Part shown: piece by piece, positions 37,101 through 47,651 of the stretch
How the letters are laid out: each line of letters begins with the position of its first letter
Numbering within the stretch: position 1 is the first letter of the stretch
DNA from: Thamnidium elegans
Lineage: Eukaryota; Mucoromycota; Mucoromycetes; Mucorales; Mucoraceae
Assembly (NCBI GenBank): GCA_025201345.1
Contig: JAIXMG010000009.1
Span: 1-64,000, forward strand
DNA: 64,000 nt
Reading direction: 5' to 3'
The notes under the pieces: generated by a model
What the model saw: the letters and a program-made list of their open reading frames with translations, nothing else
The model's database searches: none
What the model was told of the DNA's origin: nothing
Translations under genes and position numbers: made by a program

Positions 37101-39962
37101 AAGGCTTTTTTTTTTTTTATGTAGGCTCGTATTTGCAGTGCTGTAGTTCAAAGGGTCCATGATGCATCACCAACAGTTAGAGATGCTGCTGTGGAAGTAG
37201 TGGCTAAATATCTAGGTCGTTTATCTACTGTACCTATTAAGCTATATGAAATAGTTAGTGGTAGAATTATGGTAAATATTTTATTTTTTATTGTTTTTTT
37301 TAAAGAAAATACTAAATCTTTTTTTATAATTTGAAGGATACATCTTATATTGTACGTAAACGTCTAGTTAAACTCTTAAGGGACCTCTACTTTAAATTTT
37401 TTGATCCTGAAATTAAGATTGATATTGCATCTAAACTTATTTTACGTATTGGTGATAATGAAATTGTTATCAGCCAACTGGCACTTAAAATTACACAAGA
37501 AATCTTGTTTCAACCATTTGAAGACATTGAAAAAGAAGGAAACGATTATTTTGGGTACTCGTATGCTAACTCGCCCAAGGAACGCAAACGTAAAATTAAT
37601 GAATTGACTAAAGTTATCACCGGTGCTGTTTCTAAACTAGATCCATCTATTACTGCACAAAATGCCGCTTTATCTCAAATTATTCAAAAGGTATTATTTA
37701 TTTAATTTTATTTTTTTATGTTGCTAATTGTAAAATAATAGACAATTAATACTGTTGACGAAAAATCCAAAAACTGGTATGAAAAAATCTTTCAATGGAT
37801 TGTTGACTCTCTTTTTGATCGAATGATTTCTTTGGACGAAGAAGAAAAATCAGAAGAGTTTATTCATTGTTTAGCTACTGTTTACTCTTTTACAAAGTCT
37901 TGTCCCAACTTACTTCGTGAAACTCAAATATCCATGTTGCAGCCTTACTTGTGTATTTCTTCAGATGTAAGCATTTGAAAGCGAAAATGAAAAAAAAAAA
38001 ATGAAAAACTAATAATCTAAATTATTGTAGGAGGATTGGACAAAAGCACGTTACGTATTAACAATTTACAGAGACGTGCTACCTAAAATGAAATACCATG
38101 ATCCAGCGTTTACTCAATCTGTAGAACGTGTATTAATGCAGCTATTGAGTAAATGTCCTCTTGATACTATATCTAAAGGTGTCTCTTGTCTATGTGTTAT
38201 TATTGATCGTATCTCATATCGATACAATATTCTGATTAAAATGCTTGGGTCTTGTATTAGTAAGTTGATTTAAGGTTATATTGTTACATTATTAAGGAAC
38301 TAACTAAAAAAATAATAGATAAACTTCGACAAGTTCGAGAACTTATTAGTCATGGAGGTGATTTAGTAAATGGATCGTTTGCAGGTGTTTTAAAAATGCT
38401 TATGATCTGTGGTTTATTGTGTCAGCATTTTGAATTTGATAAGAAACGCGAACAAGAACCTGAAGCAATGCAGGCCTTGAATTTGGTATACAAAGGAGAG
38501 ATTAATACATTGGTATTTGATCTTTTACAATTCTTTACAGGCGATATTATGGACGAACTTAAAGAGGAAGGAATAACTATGCGTATGACAGCTCTACAAG
38601 GTTTAGGTTATTTCTTTGCATCTTATCCAACTTTTATGATATCTAAAACAAGTCTTGTTTTAATGGATAAAATATTTAAAGAAGGTACAAATGAATTACA
38701 AACTCAATTAATGTGTGTCTTTCAAGAGTTCTTGGCTGCTGAAGAAAAAAGAATTGATAGACGAGAAGAGCTTTCTGGTGGTTCTGTTGATTTTAAAGAT
38801 ATTGATGTTGATATCTTGCTGGGAAATACCGAAGAGTGCGCCGAGTTAGGTGTAAATGGCTCTCTTATGCAGAGATATTTGAGAAGAATTCTTAAATGTG
38901 CTCTTTCTAAGTCAGATGAATTACGTTATGCTGCTTTTGAAGTCGTCTCGGCTATTATTCATCAAGGTCTGGCTCATCCTGTACTTTGTATGCCTGTTAT
39001 AGTTGCTGCTGAAACAAGTCCGGATATTATTCTTAGAACTAAAGCTTATTATTTGCACAAGTATACTCATGACAAGTATGGTGCAGTTCTTTATTCACGT
39101 ATGAGCGAATATTTATCAACATCATACGACTATCAAAAACTTTTGTTTGATGATGGTCATGTTCAAGGTAAGAGAGAGAGAAAGGGGTATCTAATTAAAT
39201 ATACTAATAACATACTAACATTTATTATTTATAGGATATGGTAAAAGAGGAGGTGACTCAAAAGTCGATCCTGTATTAGGTCTTACGTTTTCTGTATTGA
39301 AAGATAAAAAACGACCCAGGTTTGATTTCTTTAGTGCTCTTATTAAACCTTTCGCTCTTGATCTTAAAAGCTCTAGTTCTGATGATATTGATATTAATTA
39401 TCTTAAATACTTGGCGGAAAACACTATTACACTTGACCTTTGTACTACTGAAGAAGTTCTTTATATTGTTTATTATATGGATCGAACATTAATGACTGTT
39501 GGTGCTGATTTATTATCTTATGTTTCTTATCTTAAAAAACAAGGTATTCTTAAACCTGTTACGGATGACGAGACAGTTGATGATCAAGACGAATTGGATC
39601 ATGATTTTATAGTTGCTTCGAAAATGTCTGTAGCTTTGTGTATCTTGATGTATGTTAAGAATCTATTGGTAGAACTTTATGATATCCCTGATGAGTACGT
39701 ACTATACAATATATTTATTATCAAATACTGATTTAATCCCTTTTTTTTTATTAGTGAGATTCGTGAATTTAACCCGAATATTAAGAAAAAGGCGCGCGAT
39801 GTAACAAAAGATTCTGAAATGGATGGATTAATTGATTGGCATCAATTGCTTTACTTTAAGCAAGGCAAGCTGAATAGAACTACTGCCTCAGACGCTTGCT
39901 TCAAATTTGAATATTTGATTATGAGCGATACTACCGCTGTTATCGCAGAAGATACTCATTAA
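34156..39962 (+). CDS. scc2: Cohesin loading factor Scc2/Mis4/NIPBL
   Basis: Eleven exons: 34156-34744, 34805-35323, 35385-36190, 36250-37059, 37125-37271, 37337-37690, 37742-37966, 38031-38259, 38319-39167, 39235-39694, 39755-39962; they join to 1731 residues. HEAT-repeat core landmarks of Nipped-B proteins are clear: CSAVVQRVHDASPTVRDAAV, DTSYIVRKRLVKLLRDLYF, and the C-terminal YLSTSYDYQKLLFDDG region. The protein loads cohesin onto chromatin with Scc4. The N-terminal 200 residues are charged and disordered and hold a 7-residue FKAP-type repeat (about 34489-34710). Size is normal for fungal Scc2. Confidence 0.93.
34489..34710 (+). repeat. 21-bp coding repeat (FKAPxNE heptapeptides)
   Basis: About eleven consecutive 7-residue units of the form F-K-A/V-P-T/S-N-E/D/N in the N-terminal tail of Scc2. 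Central units (about 34552-34620) are almost identical at DNA level; outer units are diverged. Confidence 0.9.
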
Positions 39963-40461
39963 ATGTATATATAAATAATGATTGTAATAAAATAATATAA
40001 ATACTGCTTACTTTCTCATAATAAAAATGTAATTCACTTTTTGTAAACAATTTAATCTTATAAAATACCTTTAATCAAGCTCTTTTATTCTTTATTTTAT
40101 TTTGCTTAAATTCCCTAGGGTTTTACTTTCCATTGTAAATTTTTTATTTTACTTTATTACTTAAGTCGTTCAACTTATAAAACAGGAACCGGTGCTCACT
40201 ATTCTTACTATTACTTTATTGTACTCGTTTCACACTTTACCAAACTATCTTCTCTTTTAAAACATAATCTATTCTTTGTGTTGGAATATATTTTGTACTA
40301 CTTATAAATAATATAAACTAATATTCAAAGCTAAAATATAATAAAGACATCTTTTGATCCTTCTTCTATACATTATCATAATTGACTATTTGTTAAGAAC
40401 GATCACGACATTTGGTAAACACATTAACATCTCACGAAATAAAAAATTTAAAAAAATATAT
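39963..40461. other. Intergenic with left inverted-repeat arm
   Basis: Holds the left arm (40057-40213) of the inverted repeat described separately. The rest is AT-rich without coding signal. Confidence 0.5.
40057..40213. repeat. Inverted repeat, left arm
   Basis: Its reverse complement aligns with 47161-47332. Shared blocks are GTGAGCACC, GTTTTATAAGT, GAACGACTTA, AATTTACAATGGAAAGTAAA and AGAGCTTGATTAAAGGT. Small indels separate the copies. Lies 3' of the tRNA-Thr(AGT) gene in the direction of tRNA transcription. Confidence 0.85.
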
Positions 40462-40533
40462 GCCTTCTATCAGAATTGAACTGATGACCTTCTGCTTACT
40501 AGGCAGACGCTCTGCCAACTGAGCCAAGAAGGC
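40462..40533 (-). tRNA. tRNA-Thr (anticodon AGT)
   Basis: Minus strand: acceptor GCCTTCT pairs perfectly with AGAAGGC; D arm GCTC...GAGC; anticodon stem TCTGC/GCAGA with loop CTAGTAA (anticodon AGT); T arm ATCAG-TTCAATT-CTGAT. No intron. A T-run follows on the minus strand as a Pol III terminator. Confidence 0.95.
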
Positions 40534-40752
40534 TTTTTTTACATATTTTTAGTTAGTTAAAAATTAATTAAATATGTAATACTTTTAATATGATCACGTG
40601 TATATCGCGTTTTCTTATTTTATTGGTGGTTCTCTTTCTAACCTCTTCCTATGGTTTGACGATCAAGGACTAGATTTGCTAGTACGTGGTTTTCATGCGA
40701 CTTTTAGAGGTGTAAAAAGTATGGTCTAAATATTTAATTATTTTAATGTTGA

Positions 40753-41262
40753 TGTAAGTTTTGTAATAGTATTTATAGTAATTTAAGTGTAATTGATTCA
40801 ACTCTCAGTGGTTAATCAATTAAGTAAGTAGTTATGTCAAATAGAAGATAATGTTTTATTAATCATTCAAGAGGGGTATTTATAGTTAAGTGGGATAATG
40901 GTATTAGTAATAAAGAATATATAAATAGTAAAGTAATATGATAATCATAAGTAGCATGATTATCATAATGAGTATTTGTAATGTGTGCATCTGTTAAATA
41001 TTCGGGAAAGAGGAATTAGGAATAACATTGAATACTTGAAGAGGTGACATTTATTCGTTACTGTTTAGCCTTTTTCCTTTTTAGATTATTCTTGATAGAT
41101 GGTACAAACTTCCTTTTTTGGACCTTAGTCTTCTTAAGCCTAAGCTCGATTTCAACCGGGATATCCATGAGGTCTTCATCTTGATCCGGACAAACCGGAC
41201 TGTTGCGGTCCGGACTATTAACTTCCGGGGCATCCAACCCATCTGCCTTTTTCAGATTGACA
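40753..41262 (-). repeat. 3' LTR of the Ty3/gypsy element
   Basis: 510 bp, reads the same as 46165-46674. The last ~68 codons of pol run into it, ending at 41058. Confidence 0.95.
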
Positions 41263-44200
41263 TTACCCCCTTTCAAGCCTTGTGTTCGACCCTGAACACT
41301 CACAGTAGCGACGGGACTAGTTGGGCGGAAAAAAAAATCTTGATCACCGGGCGGGGACACGGAAGTAGACATTTCAACGTCCTCGGATAAGGATAACTCG
41401 GGAAGTAAAGGGGATACGATAATAGGGTTATTACTAATAGACTTATCAAGAGGTTCTTTAAATGGATGGTCTATTACTTGGTTATCATTAACGGTGTCAA
41501 CAGGTTGCATAACAAGGTCTTCTTCAATACTAGGATTATCATTTAGTGTGACATCAACAAGGTCAGAGTGCACAGTATCATCAATTTTTTCGGATAGTGA
41601 AGGTAGTACAGGATCGACATAATCACCACATAAAGGAACAGGGACATTCTTCATAGCTTCATTATACTCTCGACGGGCCGCTGTAGGGTCATACCAGGGT
41701 TTAGAAGGGCGTTCACCATGAGCAGGACGAAGTCTATCGACGTGAACAAGTGACTTCAAAGGTTCACCAGCTAAAGTTTGTAACTTGTAAGTACCATAAT
41801 CAGGGAAAACTTCAACAACAATAAAAGGACCCTTAAACTGAGGTTCAAGACCATAACGACCTTCATGCGTTAGCATAACCATATCACCTAGTTCAAATGT
41901 AAGCTTCTTGATAGTTGCATCCCAACGTATTTTATCTTTTTCGGCCATTGCCTTTAGCCTAAATTCGGCTGCCGCACGATGTTGACCTAACTTAGTTAAT
42001 TCACGAGAAGTAATATCCGCAATAGTACGAGGGTCTTCAAACGTAGCCGCATCAATATAAGGATGTAAAGTATCACCTGGTAATTTGGGTTCACGACCAT
42101 AAGTAAGGTAAAACGGACTAAAACCTGTAGTAGAATGAATACGAACGCGACAAGCCCAAAGAGCAGCATGGACAAAATCGTCCCAACGATGAAGAGCACC
42201 ATTTGTATACTTGCGAAGCATTTGTTTTATGACACCATTGAAGCGTTCTGCTTTTGAATTCGTTCTTGGATGGTACGCTGACGTAAGCTTAAATTTTGAA
42301 CCAATACGTTTAACATATTCTTGAACTAAAGCACTAGTGAAGTTGGCACCTCGATCAGTTACAATTTCAGACATAACACCAAAATTCATAACGATTTCTT
42401 CATAAATAAAATCAGCAACTACTTCTTTTGAGGCGCTAGGAACCGCTCTGGCAACACACCAATTCGTAGCATAATCTACACCAATTAGTAACCAGCGATT
42501 ACCTTTTAGGGTCATAGGTAAATCAAGGAAATCTAAATGCCATCTATCAAAGGCTGTAGGAACTTTTAAAGGGTGCATTTCATCTCTGTGAGCATTTCCG
42601 CGACGACTATTAATTTGACATTGAGGACAAGTGTTCAACCACTGTTGAATATCTAACCTAAGAGACGGCCACCAAAATCGAGAAAGTAATATATTTAACA
42701 TTGTCTTGTAACCAGCATGACCAAAAGATTCATGATATTGACTAACAGTTTCAGCTCGTTTTGCAAAAGGTAAAAAAGGAACATTTTTTACACCAGAGTT
42801 AGCATCTATAGCAACCTTGCGATAAACTTGATTAGCAGTAACATGAAAGTGTTTTTCTTCTCTATTTAAAATCGATTTTATTTCAGCTGATTTTACCTTA
42901 ATTCTATTTTCTGGAATTAATAAGAGAGGCCAATCGCTGCGTAATGTAGCAGGTAAGTGATTCCAAGTTGCATACAGATATTCAGGCTCCATTGGTTTAA
43001 CATCGGGATTTGGCTTAGCTGCATTAAAGTCCATTCTTGATAAGATATCAGGTATTATGTTTTCTTTGCCAGGTTTATAACAAATATTTGGTGCATATAA
43101 TTCTAATTCATTAATCCACCTTATTAATCTACTTGGCGGGTTTTCTTTTGATCTAAAATACTCCAAAGGAAGGTGGTCAGAGAATACAGTATAACCTTTA
43201 GGACATCCATCAACATAACACCGCCAGGTACGTAGTGCATGTAGAATCCCAAGCAATTCTCTCTCTTGTGCAGGCAATTTAGTCTCTGAGTCAGCATATT
43301 TTTTTGATTCAAAGCAAAGTGGGTGCCATGGTAGTGTAGGGTCATCGTCAGGTTGTAGGAGGACCGCCCCGCAGCCTCGATCAGAAGCATCAACTTCAAT
43401 TCTAAAAGGCTTATCCATACGAACTACTTGAAGTACAGGACTTGATGATAACAATTTCTTTAATCTATCAAAACTATTTTGGCAGTCACTGGTCCAAACA
43501 ATTGGTCTCGTTTTTATACCTGTCCCCCTTGTTAAATCTGTTAAAGGCGCAGCTATCGACGCAAAGTTTTTTATAAACCTTTTATAAAATTGAGCAAACC
43601 CAATAAATTGGCGAACTTCTTGTACATTCCTCATTTGTGGCCAATGTTGAACAACTTTCACCTTTTCAGGACTTGGAGAGATACCATGAGCAGTTATTTT
43701 GAAACCCACAAAAGTTAATTCACTCTTGCTAAATTCGCACTTCTTTAAGTTAGCAATCAGTTTTTCTTTTTTTAGTACATTCAGAATCTGTCGAACGTGG
43801 ATCTTGTGTTCTTCAAGCGTTTTACTAAAAATGAGAATATCGTCAAGGTATACAATAGTTGTTTTATCAATATATTCACCAAGAATCTTGTTCATTAACG
43901 ATTGGAATACAGGTGGAGCATTGCAAAGTCCAAAAGGCAATACCAGCCATGAGTACTGACCGTACCGAGTGTTGAAAGCAGTTTTTGGAACATCATCAGG
44001 ATGGATTCTGATTTGATGGTAACCACTTCGTAAATCCAAACTTGTAAAATAACGTGCACCACTCATTTTGTCTAAGCATTCATCAATTCTAGGTATACTT
44101 GAACTATTTCGGATGGAAAGTTTATTCAAAGATCGGTAATCAATACACATTCGAAGGCTTCCAGGTTTTGTTGATCCAGGATCAGGCTTCTTACGAACAA

Positions 44201-45266
44201 AAAGAACACCAGCACCCCACGGGGAAGAACTAGGTTTAATTAAGCCTAAACGAAGTAATTCAGTTAGTTGTTTTTTTAGTTCGTCTAATTCCAATGGACT
44301 CATTTTGTAGGGAGGACGGGAAACAGGATCAGCATCGCCAGTGTCAATTAAATGGTGTATACCACGATCAGGTGGAAGACCAGGCAGTTCATCTTTAAAG
44401 ACAGTAGAGAATTCTTGTACTAATTGGCCCCAGTAGTCAGCAGTTTGGAGTTTTGGATTTGTGTACTTGTCATTTTCATCATTGGATTTAATAAAAAATA
44501 GAAAGCTTTCACCACCTTTTTTTATGAGGCGATCAGCTTGTTTATGGCTAATGAGATAACTAAGTTTAGGAAGAGAATGTGAATGTTTCTTTATATTCGT
44601 ACACGGTTGTAGTTTGACACGTCCATTATTTAAATACCAAGTATCATTTTCCCAATCTGGAGAAGGTTGAGCTTGCTTTAACCAAGAACGTCCAAGGATG
44701 AGATCAAATTTGGTAGGGAAGACAAAAGCGGTAATCTTGTTGCAAACACCATTCAAAGTTATATCCATTTCAACTTTATATTCAATTTGTGAGATATTCC
44801 CACTAGCAGTTTCGACTTGTCGATTATTCACAGGAATAAGTCTTTTTTTATTTACGGACTGGATTACGTGAGGAGAGACATAGTTTTCGCTAGCACCTGA
44901 GTCAATAAGTACTTGGAGTTGTTGAGCACGATAGGAAGCAGGATAAAGAGGTAGAGTTGTGGCAATAGCATTCAGTTCAGTTAGGTATTGTAATTCATCA
45001 TTTAGTGATTTTGGATACAAAATAGGCAGTGTTTCAACAACTATATTTTGAGTTTGGAATTCATCTTCAACTATAGTTTGAGTAGTATAAGGTTTTGGGT
45101 TAAGTATAGGGAATTGAGCGCTATCTAGTGAAATAGCATTAGAATAAAGGTCAAAATCAATTAAATTTTTATTGTTATCAGGAAAATTATCATCGTTATC
45201 TGATTCAAGTAGTTGAACTTCCTGTTCTTCAACTACGTGGAGTGAAAATCCTTCTTGTAATGTTGA
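41058..45266 (-). CDS. pol: Retrotransposon Pol polyprotein (protease, RT, RNase H, integrase)
   Basis: A frame open from 45266 to TAA at 41058 (about 1400 codons) with no stops. Domains in order: aspartic protease (LIDSGASENYV), reverse transcriptase (YLDDILIFS with RYGQYSWLVLPFGL), RNase H (RIEVDASDRGCGAVLLQ), integrase zinc finger (HESFGHAGYK...CPQC), the DDE core (HLDFLD, VTDRGANFTS, TNSKAERFNG) and a chromovirus-like C-terminal GPF region (QFKGPFIVVEV). The acidic C-terminal tail extends into the 3' LTR. There is no ATG at its start; it overlaps gag by 34 nt in the -1 frame, suggesting expression by frameshifting. Confidence 0.95.
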   Translation of the reverse strand, partial: STLQEGFSLHVVEEQEVQLLESDNDDNFPDNNKNLIDFDLYSNAISLDSAQFPILNPKPYTTQTIVEDEFQTQNIVVETLPILYPKSLNDELQYLTELNAIATTLPLYPASYRAQQLQVLIDSGASENYVSPHVIQSVNKKRLIPVNNRQVETASGNISQIEYKVEMDITLNGVCNKITAFVFPTKFDLILGRSWLKQAQPSPDWENDTWYLNNGRVKLQPCTNIKKHSHSLPKLSYLISHKQADRLIKKGGESFLFFIKSNDENDKYTNPKLQTADYWGQLVQEFSTVFKDELPGLPPDRGIHHLIDTGDADPVSRPPYKMSPLELDELKKQLTELLRLGLIKPSSSPWGAGVLFVRKKPDPGSTKPGSLRMCIDYRSLNKLSIRNSSSIPRIDECLDKMSGARYFTSLDLRSGYHQIRIHPDDVPKTAFNTRYGQYSWLVLPFGLCNAPPVFQSLMNKILGEYIDKTTIVYLDDILIFSKTLEEHKIHVRQILNVLKKEKLIANLKKCEFSKSELTFVGFKITAHGISPSPEKVKVVQHWPQMRNVQEVRQFIGFAQFYKRFIKNFASIAAPLTDLTRGTGIKTRPIVWTSDCQNSFDRLKKLLSSSPVLQVVRMDKPFRIEVDASDRGCGAVLLQPDDDPTLPWHPLCFESKKYADSETKLPAQERELLGILHALRTWRCYVDGCPKGYTVFSDHLPLEYFRSKENPPSRLIRWINELELYAPNICYKPGKENIIPDILSRMDFNAAKPNPDVKPMEPEYLYATWNHLPATLRSDWPLLLIPENRIKVKSAEIKSILNREEKHFHVTANQVYRKVAIDANSGVKNVPFLPFAKRAETVSQYHESFGHAGYKTMLNILLSRFWWPSLRLDIQQWLNTCPQCQINSRRGNAHRDEMHPLKVPTAFDRWHLDFLDLPMTLKGNRWLLIGVDYATNWCVARAVPSASKEVVADFIYEEIVMNFGVMSEIVTDRGANFTSALVQEYVKRIGSKFKLTSAYHPRTNSKAERFNGVIKQMLRKYTNGALHRWDDFVHAALWACRVRIHSTTGFSPFYLTYGREPKLPGDTLHPYIDAATFEDPRTIADITSRELTKLGQHRAAAEFRLKAMAEKDKIRWDATIKKLTFELGDMVMLTHEGRYGLEPQFKGPFIVVEVFPDYGTYKLQTLAGEPLKSLVHVDRLRPAHGERPSKPWYDPTAARREYNEAMKNVPVPLCGDYVDPVLPSLSEKIDDTVHSDLVDVTLNDNPSIEEDLVMQPVDTVNDNQVIDHPFKEPLDKSISNNPIIVSPLLPELSLSEDVEMSTSVSPPGDQDFFFRPTSPVATVSVQGRTQGLKGGNVNLKKADGLDAPEVNSPDRNSPVCPDQDEDLMDIPVEIELRLKKTKVQKRKFVPSIKNNLKRKKAKQ

Positions 45267-46141
45267 TCATCCAATCTCTTGATGTCAGACAACCTAGTAC
45301 GACAATTTCGTTTCAAATGACCAGTTTTGTGACAGTAATAGCAAGAAGCAGCAGACCCACCAGAATTATTACGAGAATAATTGTTAGTACGATAGTTTTT
45401 TTCACGAGAATAACCAGAAGAGTAATTTTGACTGCGAGAGTAGTTGTTGTTAGGTCTTGAACTTGACCTTTGATAATTTCTATTATCAATAGCATCCAAT
45501 TCCATGGGATCATCAACCACTTGTTGTTTAGGGCGTGCCCTAAAAGTAGAACTAGTAGATGAATCTTCTTCATGTTGAGCACTATCAAAAGCTAAAGCTG
45601 CATGAATAGCTTCTTTCAAAGTATTTGCTTCATATTGACGAATGTGAGAACGCATTTGTTTGTTGACCAAACCTCTAACAAACTTGTCACAACCTTCATC
45701 GTCAGTCATACCAGGAATAGCTAATTTAATATCCATAAAATTGTTAATATAAGTCACCAAGTCACTTGTTTGTTTTAATATAGCTAAACGATCACGAGCA
45801 ATTCTGACAGAATTATCAGGTCTAAAAAATTCCGTAATTAACCTTTTTAATTCCAACCAAGTAGTAGGGGCTTCATCAGTTAATTCAATGGTTCTAAACC
45901 ATGCATCAGCCCTATCACGCAATAAAGTAGTACCAAATAAATAACTTCTTTCAGCATTCCAGCCTTGAAAGTTTACATATCTTTCAACCGATCTAATCCA
46001 ACCATCAATTAGAAGTGCGTCTCTTGTACCATCATAAGTATTAGGTTCTTTCACCCTAATTTGTTTGTTATCACCCAAAGCCGTAGTGAACCTCTTTATA
46101 AGTTCAGCCATTTCATTATTGTAATCTTCTTTTCCTGTCAT
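45233..46141 (-). CDS. gag: Retrotransposon Gag protein
   Basis: 302 residues starting only 24 nt after the 5' LTR. The capsid-like region (WIRSVERYVNFQGW, LKRLITEFFRP, FVRGLVNKQMRS) is followed by a Ser/Asn/Arg-rich segment and a CCHC zinc knuckle (CYYCHKTGHLKRNC). Stop TAG at 45233-45235 lies inside the overlap with pol. Confidence 0.93.
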   Translation of the reverse strand: MTGKEDYNNEMAELIKRFTTALGDNKQIRVKEPNTYDGTRDALLIDGWIRSVERYVNFQGWNAERSYLFGTTLLRDRADAWFRTIELTDEAPTTWLELKRLITEFFRPDNSVRIARDRLAILKQTSDLVTYINNFMDIKLAIPGMTDDEGCDKFVRGLVNKQMRSHIRQYEANTLKEAIHAALAFDSAQHEEDSSTSSTFRARPKQQVVDDPMELDAIDNRNYQRSSSRPNNNYSRSQNYSSGYSREKNYRTNNYSRNNSGGSAASCYYCHKTGHLKRNCRTRLSDIKRLDDQHYKKDFHST

Positions 46142-46164
46142 CTTGAGAAACTGGTGCTACCAAA

Positions 46165-46674
46165 TGTAAGTTTTGTAATAGTATTTATAGTAATTTAAGT
46201 GTAATTGATTCAACTCTCAGTGGTTAATCAATTAAGTAAGTAGTTATGTCAAATAGAAGATAATGTTTTATTAATCATTCAAGAGGGGTATTTATAGTTA
46301 AGTGGGATAATGGTATTAGTAATAAAGAATATATAAATAGTAAAGTAATATGATAATCATAAGTAGCATGATTATCATAATGAGTATTTGTAATGTGTGC
46401 ATCTGTTAAATATTCGGGAAAGAGGAATTAGGAATAACATTGAATACTTGAAGAGGTGACATTTATTCGTTACTGTTTAGCCTTTTTCCTTTTTAGATTA
46501 TTCTTGATAGATGGTACAAACTTCCTTTTTTGGACCTTAGTCTTCTTAAGCCTAAGCTCGATTTCAACCGGGATATCCATGAGGTCTTCATCTTGATCCG
46601 GACAAACCGGACTGTTGCGGTCCGGACTATTAACTTCCGGGGCATCCAACCCATCTGCCTTTTTCAGATTGACA
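46165..46674 (-). repeat. 5' LTR of the Ty3/gypsy element
   Basis: 510 bp; followed (leftwards) by the primer-binding site and gag start. It carries a non-functional copy of the pol C-terminal coding sequence. Confidence 0.95.
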
Positions 46675-46685
46675 TTGACATCTAA

Positions 46686-46756
46686 GCCTCTGTAGCTCAG
46701 TGGTAGAGCGTTTGTCTTGTAAACAAAAGGTCTGTTGTTCAATCCAGCACCGAGGC
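46686..46756 (+). tRNA. tRNA-Thr (anticodon TGT)
   Basis: Plus strand: acceptor GCCTCTG/CCGAGGC (one mismatch), D arm GCTC...GAGC, anticodon stem TTTGT/ACAAA with loop CTTGTAA (anticodon TGT), T arm TGTTG-TTCAATC-CAGCA. TTTTTT at 46760 onwards is the terminator. Its mature 5' end lies 11 bp from the LTR boundary. Confidence 0.93.
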
Positions 46757-47651
46757 ATCCTTTTTTACATTTTTTGAAATGAATGTCGTGTATGTAGATT
46801 GTATGACGCTAATTTTCCTGTTTAGGACGATATCGTGCTCTCACTATAGTTATAAGGAGTATATAAGTGATGTATAATATACAGTAGTTTTGATTAAAGG
46901 AATAAACGATGATCTTTGGTTATTTTGAATACAATTAATATTTATAATATAATTTATGTTACACTTGTGTCTGTGAACCTGACAACGAACATCCAACATG
47001 AACGTTTTTTCTGTTGTTAGAATTTGATACGTTGTCGTGTCTCTGTTGGTGGCCATAACTCTTTTGTTACTATGAGTTCTAGGATAAAAGATAGATAATG
47101 TGACCATTACTATTTTATGACTACGACAATGTGGTAGAGAAATAAAATAAAAGATAAAAGGTAATAATAAGTTTAAGTGAGCACCAGTTCCCGTTTTATA
47201 AGTAGAACGACTTACATAATAAAGTGGAATAAAAAATTTACAATGGAAAGTAAAATCCAACGGAATCCAAGTACAAAATAAAATAAAGAATAAAGATGAA
47301 ATAAAAGAGCTTGATTAAAGGTCTTTTATAAGTTAAGAGAAGTATGAGATTGAGTTGTTGACAAAATATGAATTGACTTTTATTAGATTATTACAAAAAA
47401 AGTATTATTTTTAAGTTAAAGTTTGAAAACGACCATCCTCGTTAAAGAGGGTCCTCTTCAACGAGCTTCGTCCTTTGATTAGTGTTACCACAAAAAAATA
47501 GAAGCCATCGCGTAAAGCTGTTTCCAGAATAGAAAATTACTAGATGGCAGAAAATGTAGGAAAAGATCACTACTACTGCTAGTATTAAGACAAGCGGGTT
47601 ATTTGCTGAAAGGGAGTTCTTATATACAAGTACTTTTTATTTAATTATTAT
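46757..47651. other. Intergenic with right inverted-repeat arm
   Basis: Contains the right arm (47161-47332). A 136-codon minus-strand open frame at 46850-47260 overlaps the repeat and lacks coding character. Nothing else recognised. Confidence 0.5.
47161..47332. repeat. Inverted repeat, right arm
   Basis: Diverged inverted copy of 40057-40213, located 3' of the tRNA-Thr(TGT) gene. With the 5.9-kb retrotransposon removed, the arms would be roughly 1 kb apart. Confidence 0.85.

Larger units (their letters stand above)
40753..46674 (-). mobile_element. Intact Ty3/gypsy LTR retrotransposon
   Basis: Two LTRs of 510 bp (40753-41262 and 46165-46674) that I read as identical, both with TG...CA ends, flanked by the 4-bp target duplication TTGA (40749-40752 and 46675-46678). 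The element is transcribed right to left. Next to the 5' LTR is a primer-binding site TGGTAGCACCAG (complementary to a tRNA 3' end, plausibly initiator Met). A polypurine tract GAAAGGGGGTAA abuts the 3' LTR. The gag and pol frames are uninterrupted, so the copy looks recent and potentially active. It sits between two tRNA-Thr genes. Confidence 0.97.

Noticed and set aside
46470..46742. 90-codon minus-strand open frame
   Set aside because: It is the duplicate of the pol C-terminus carried in the 5' LTR, continued by chance into the tRNA gene on the other strand.
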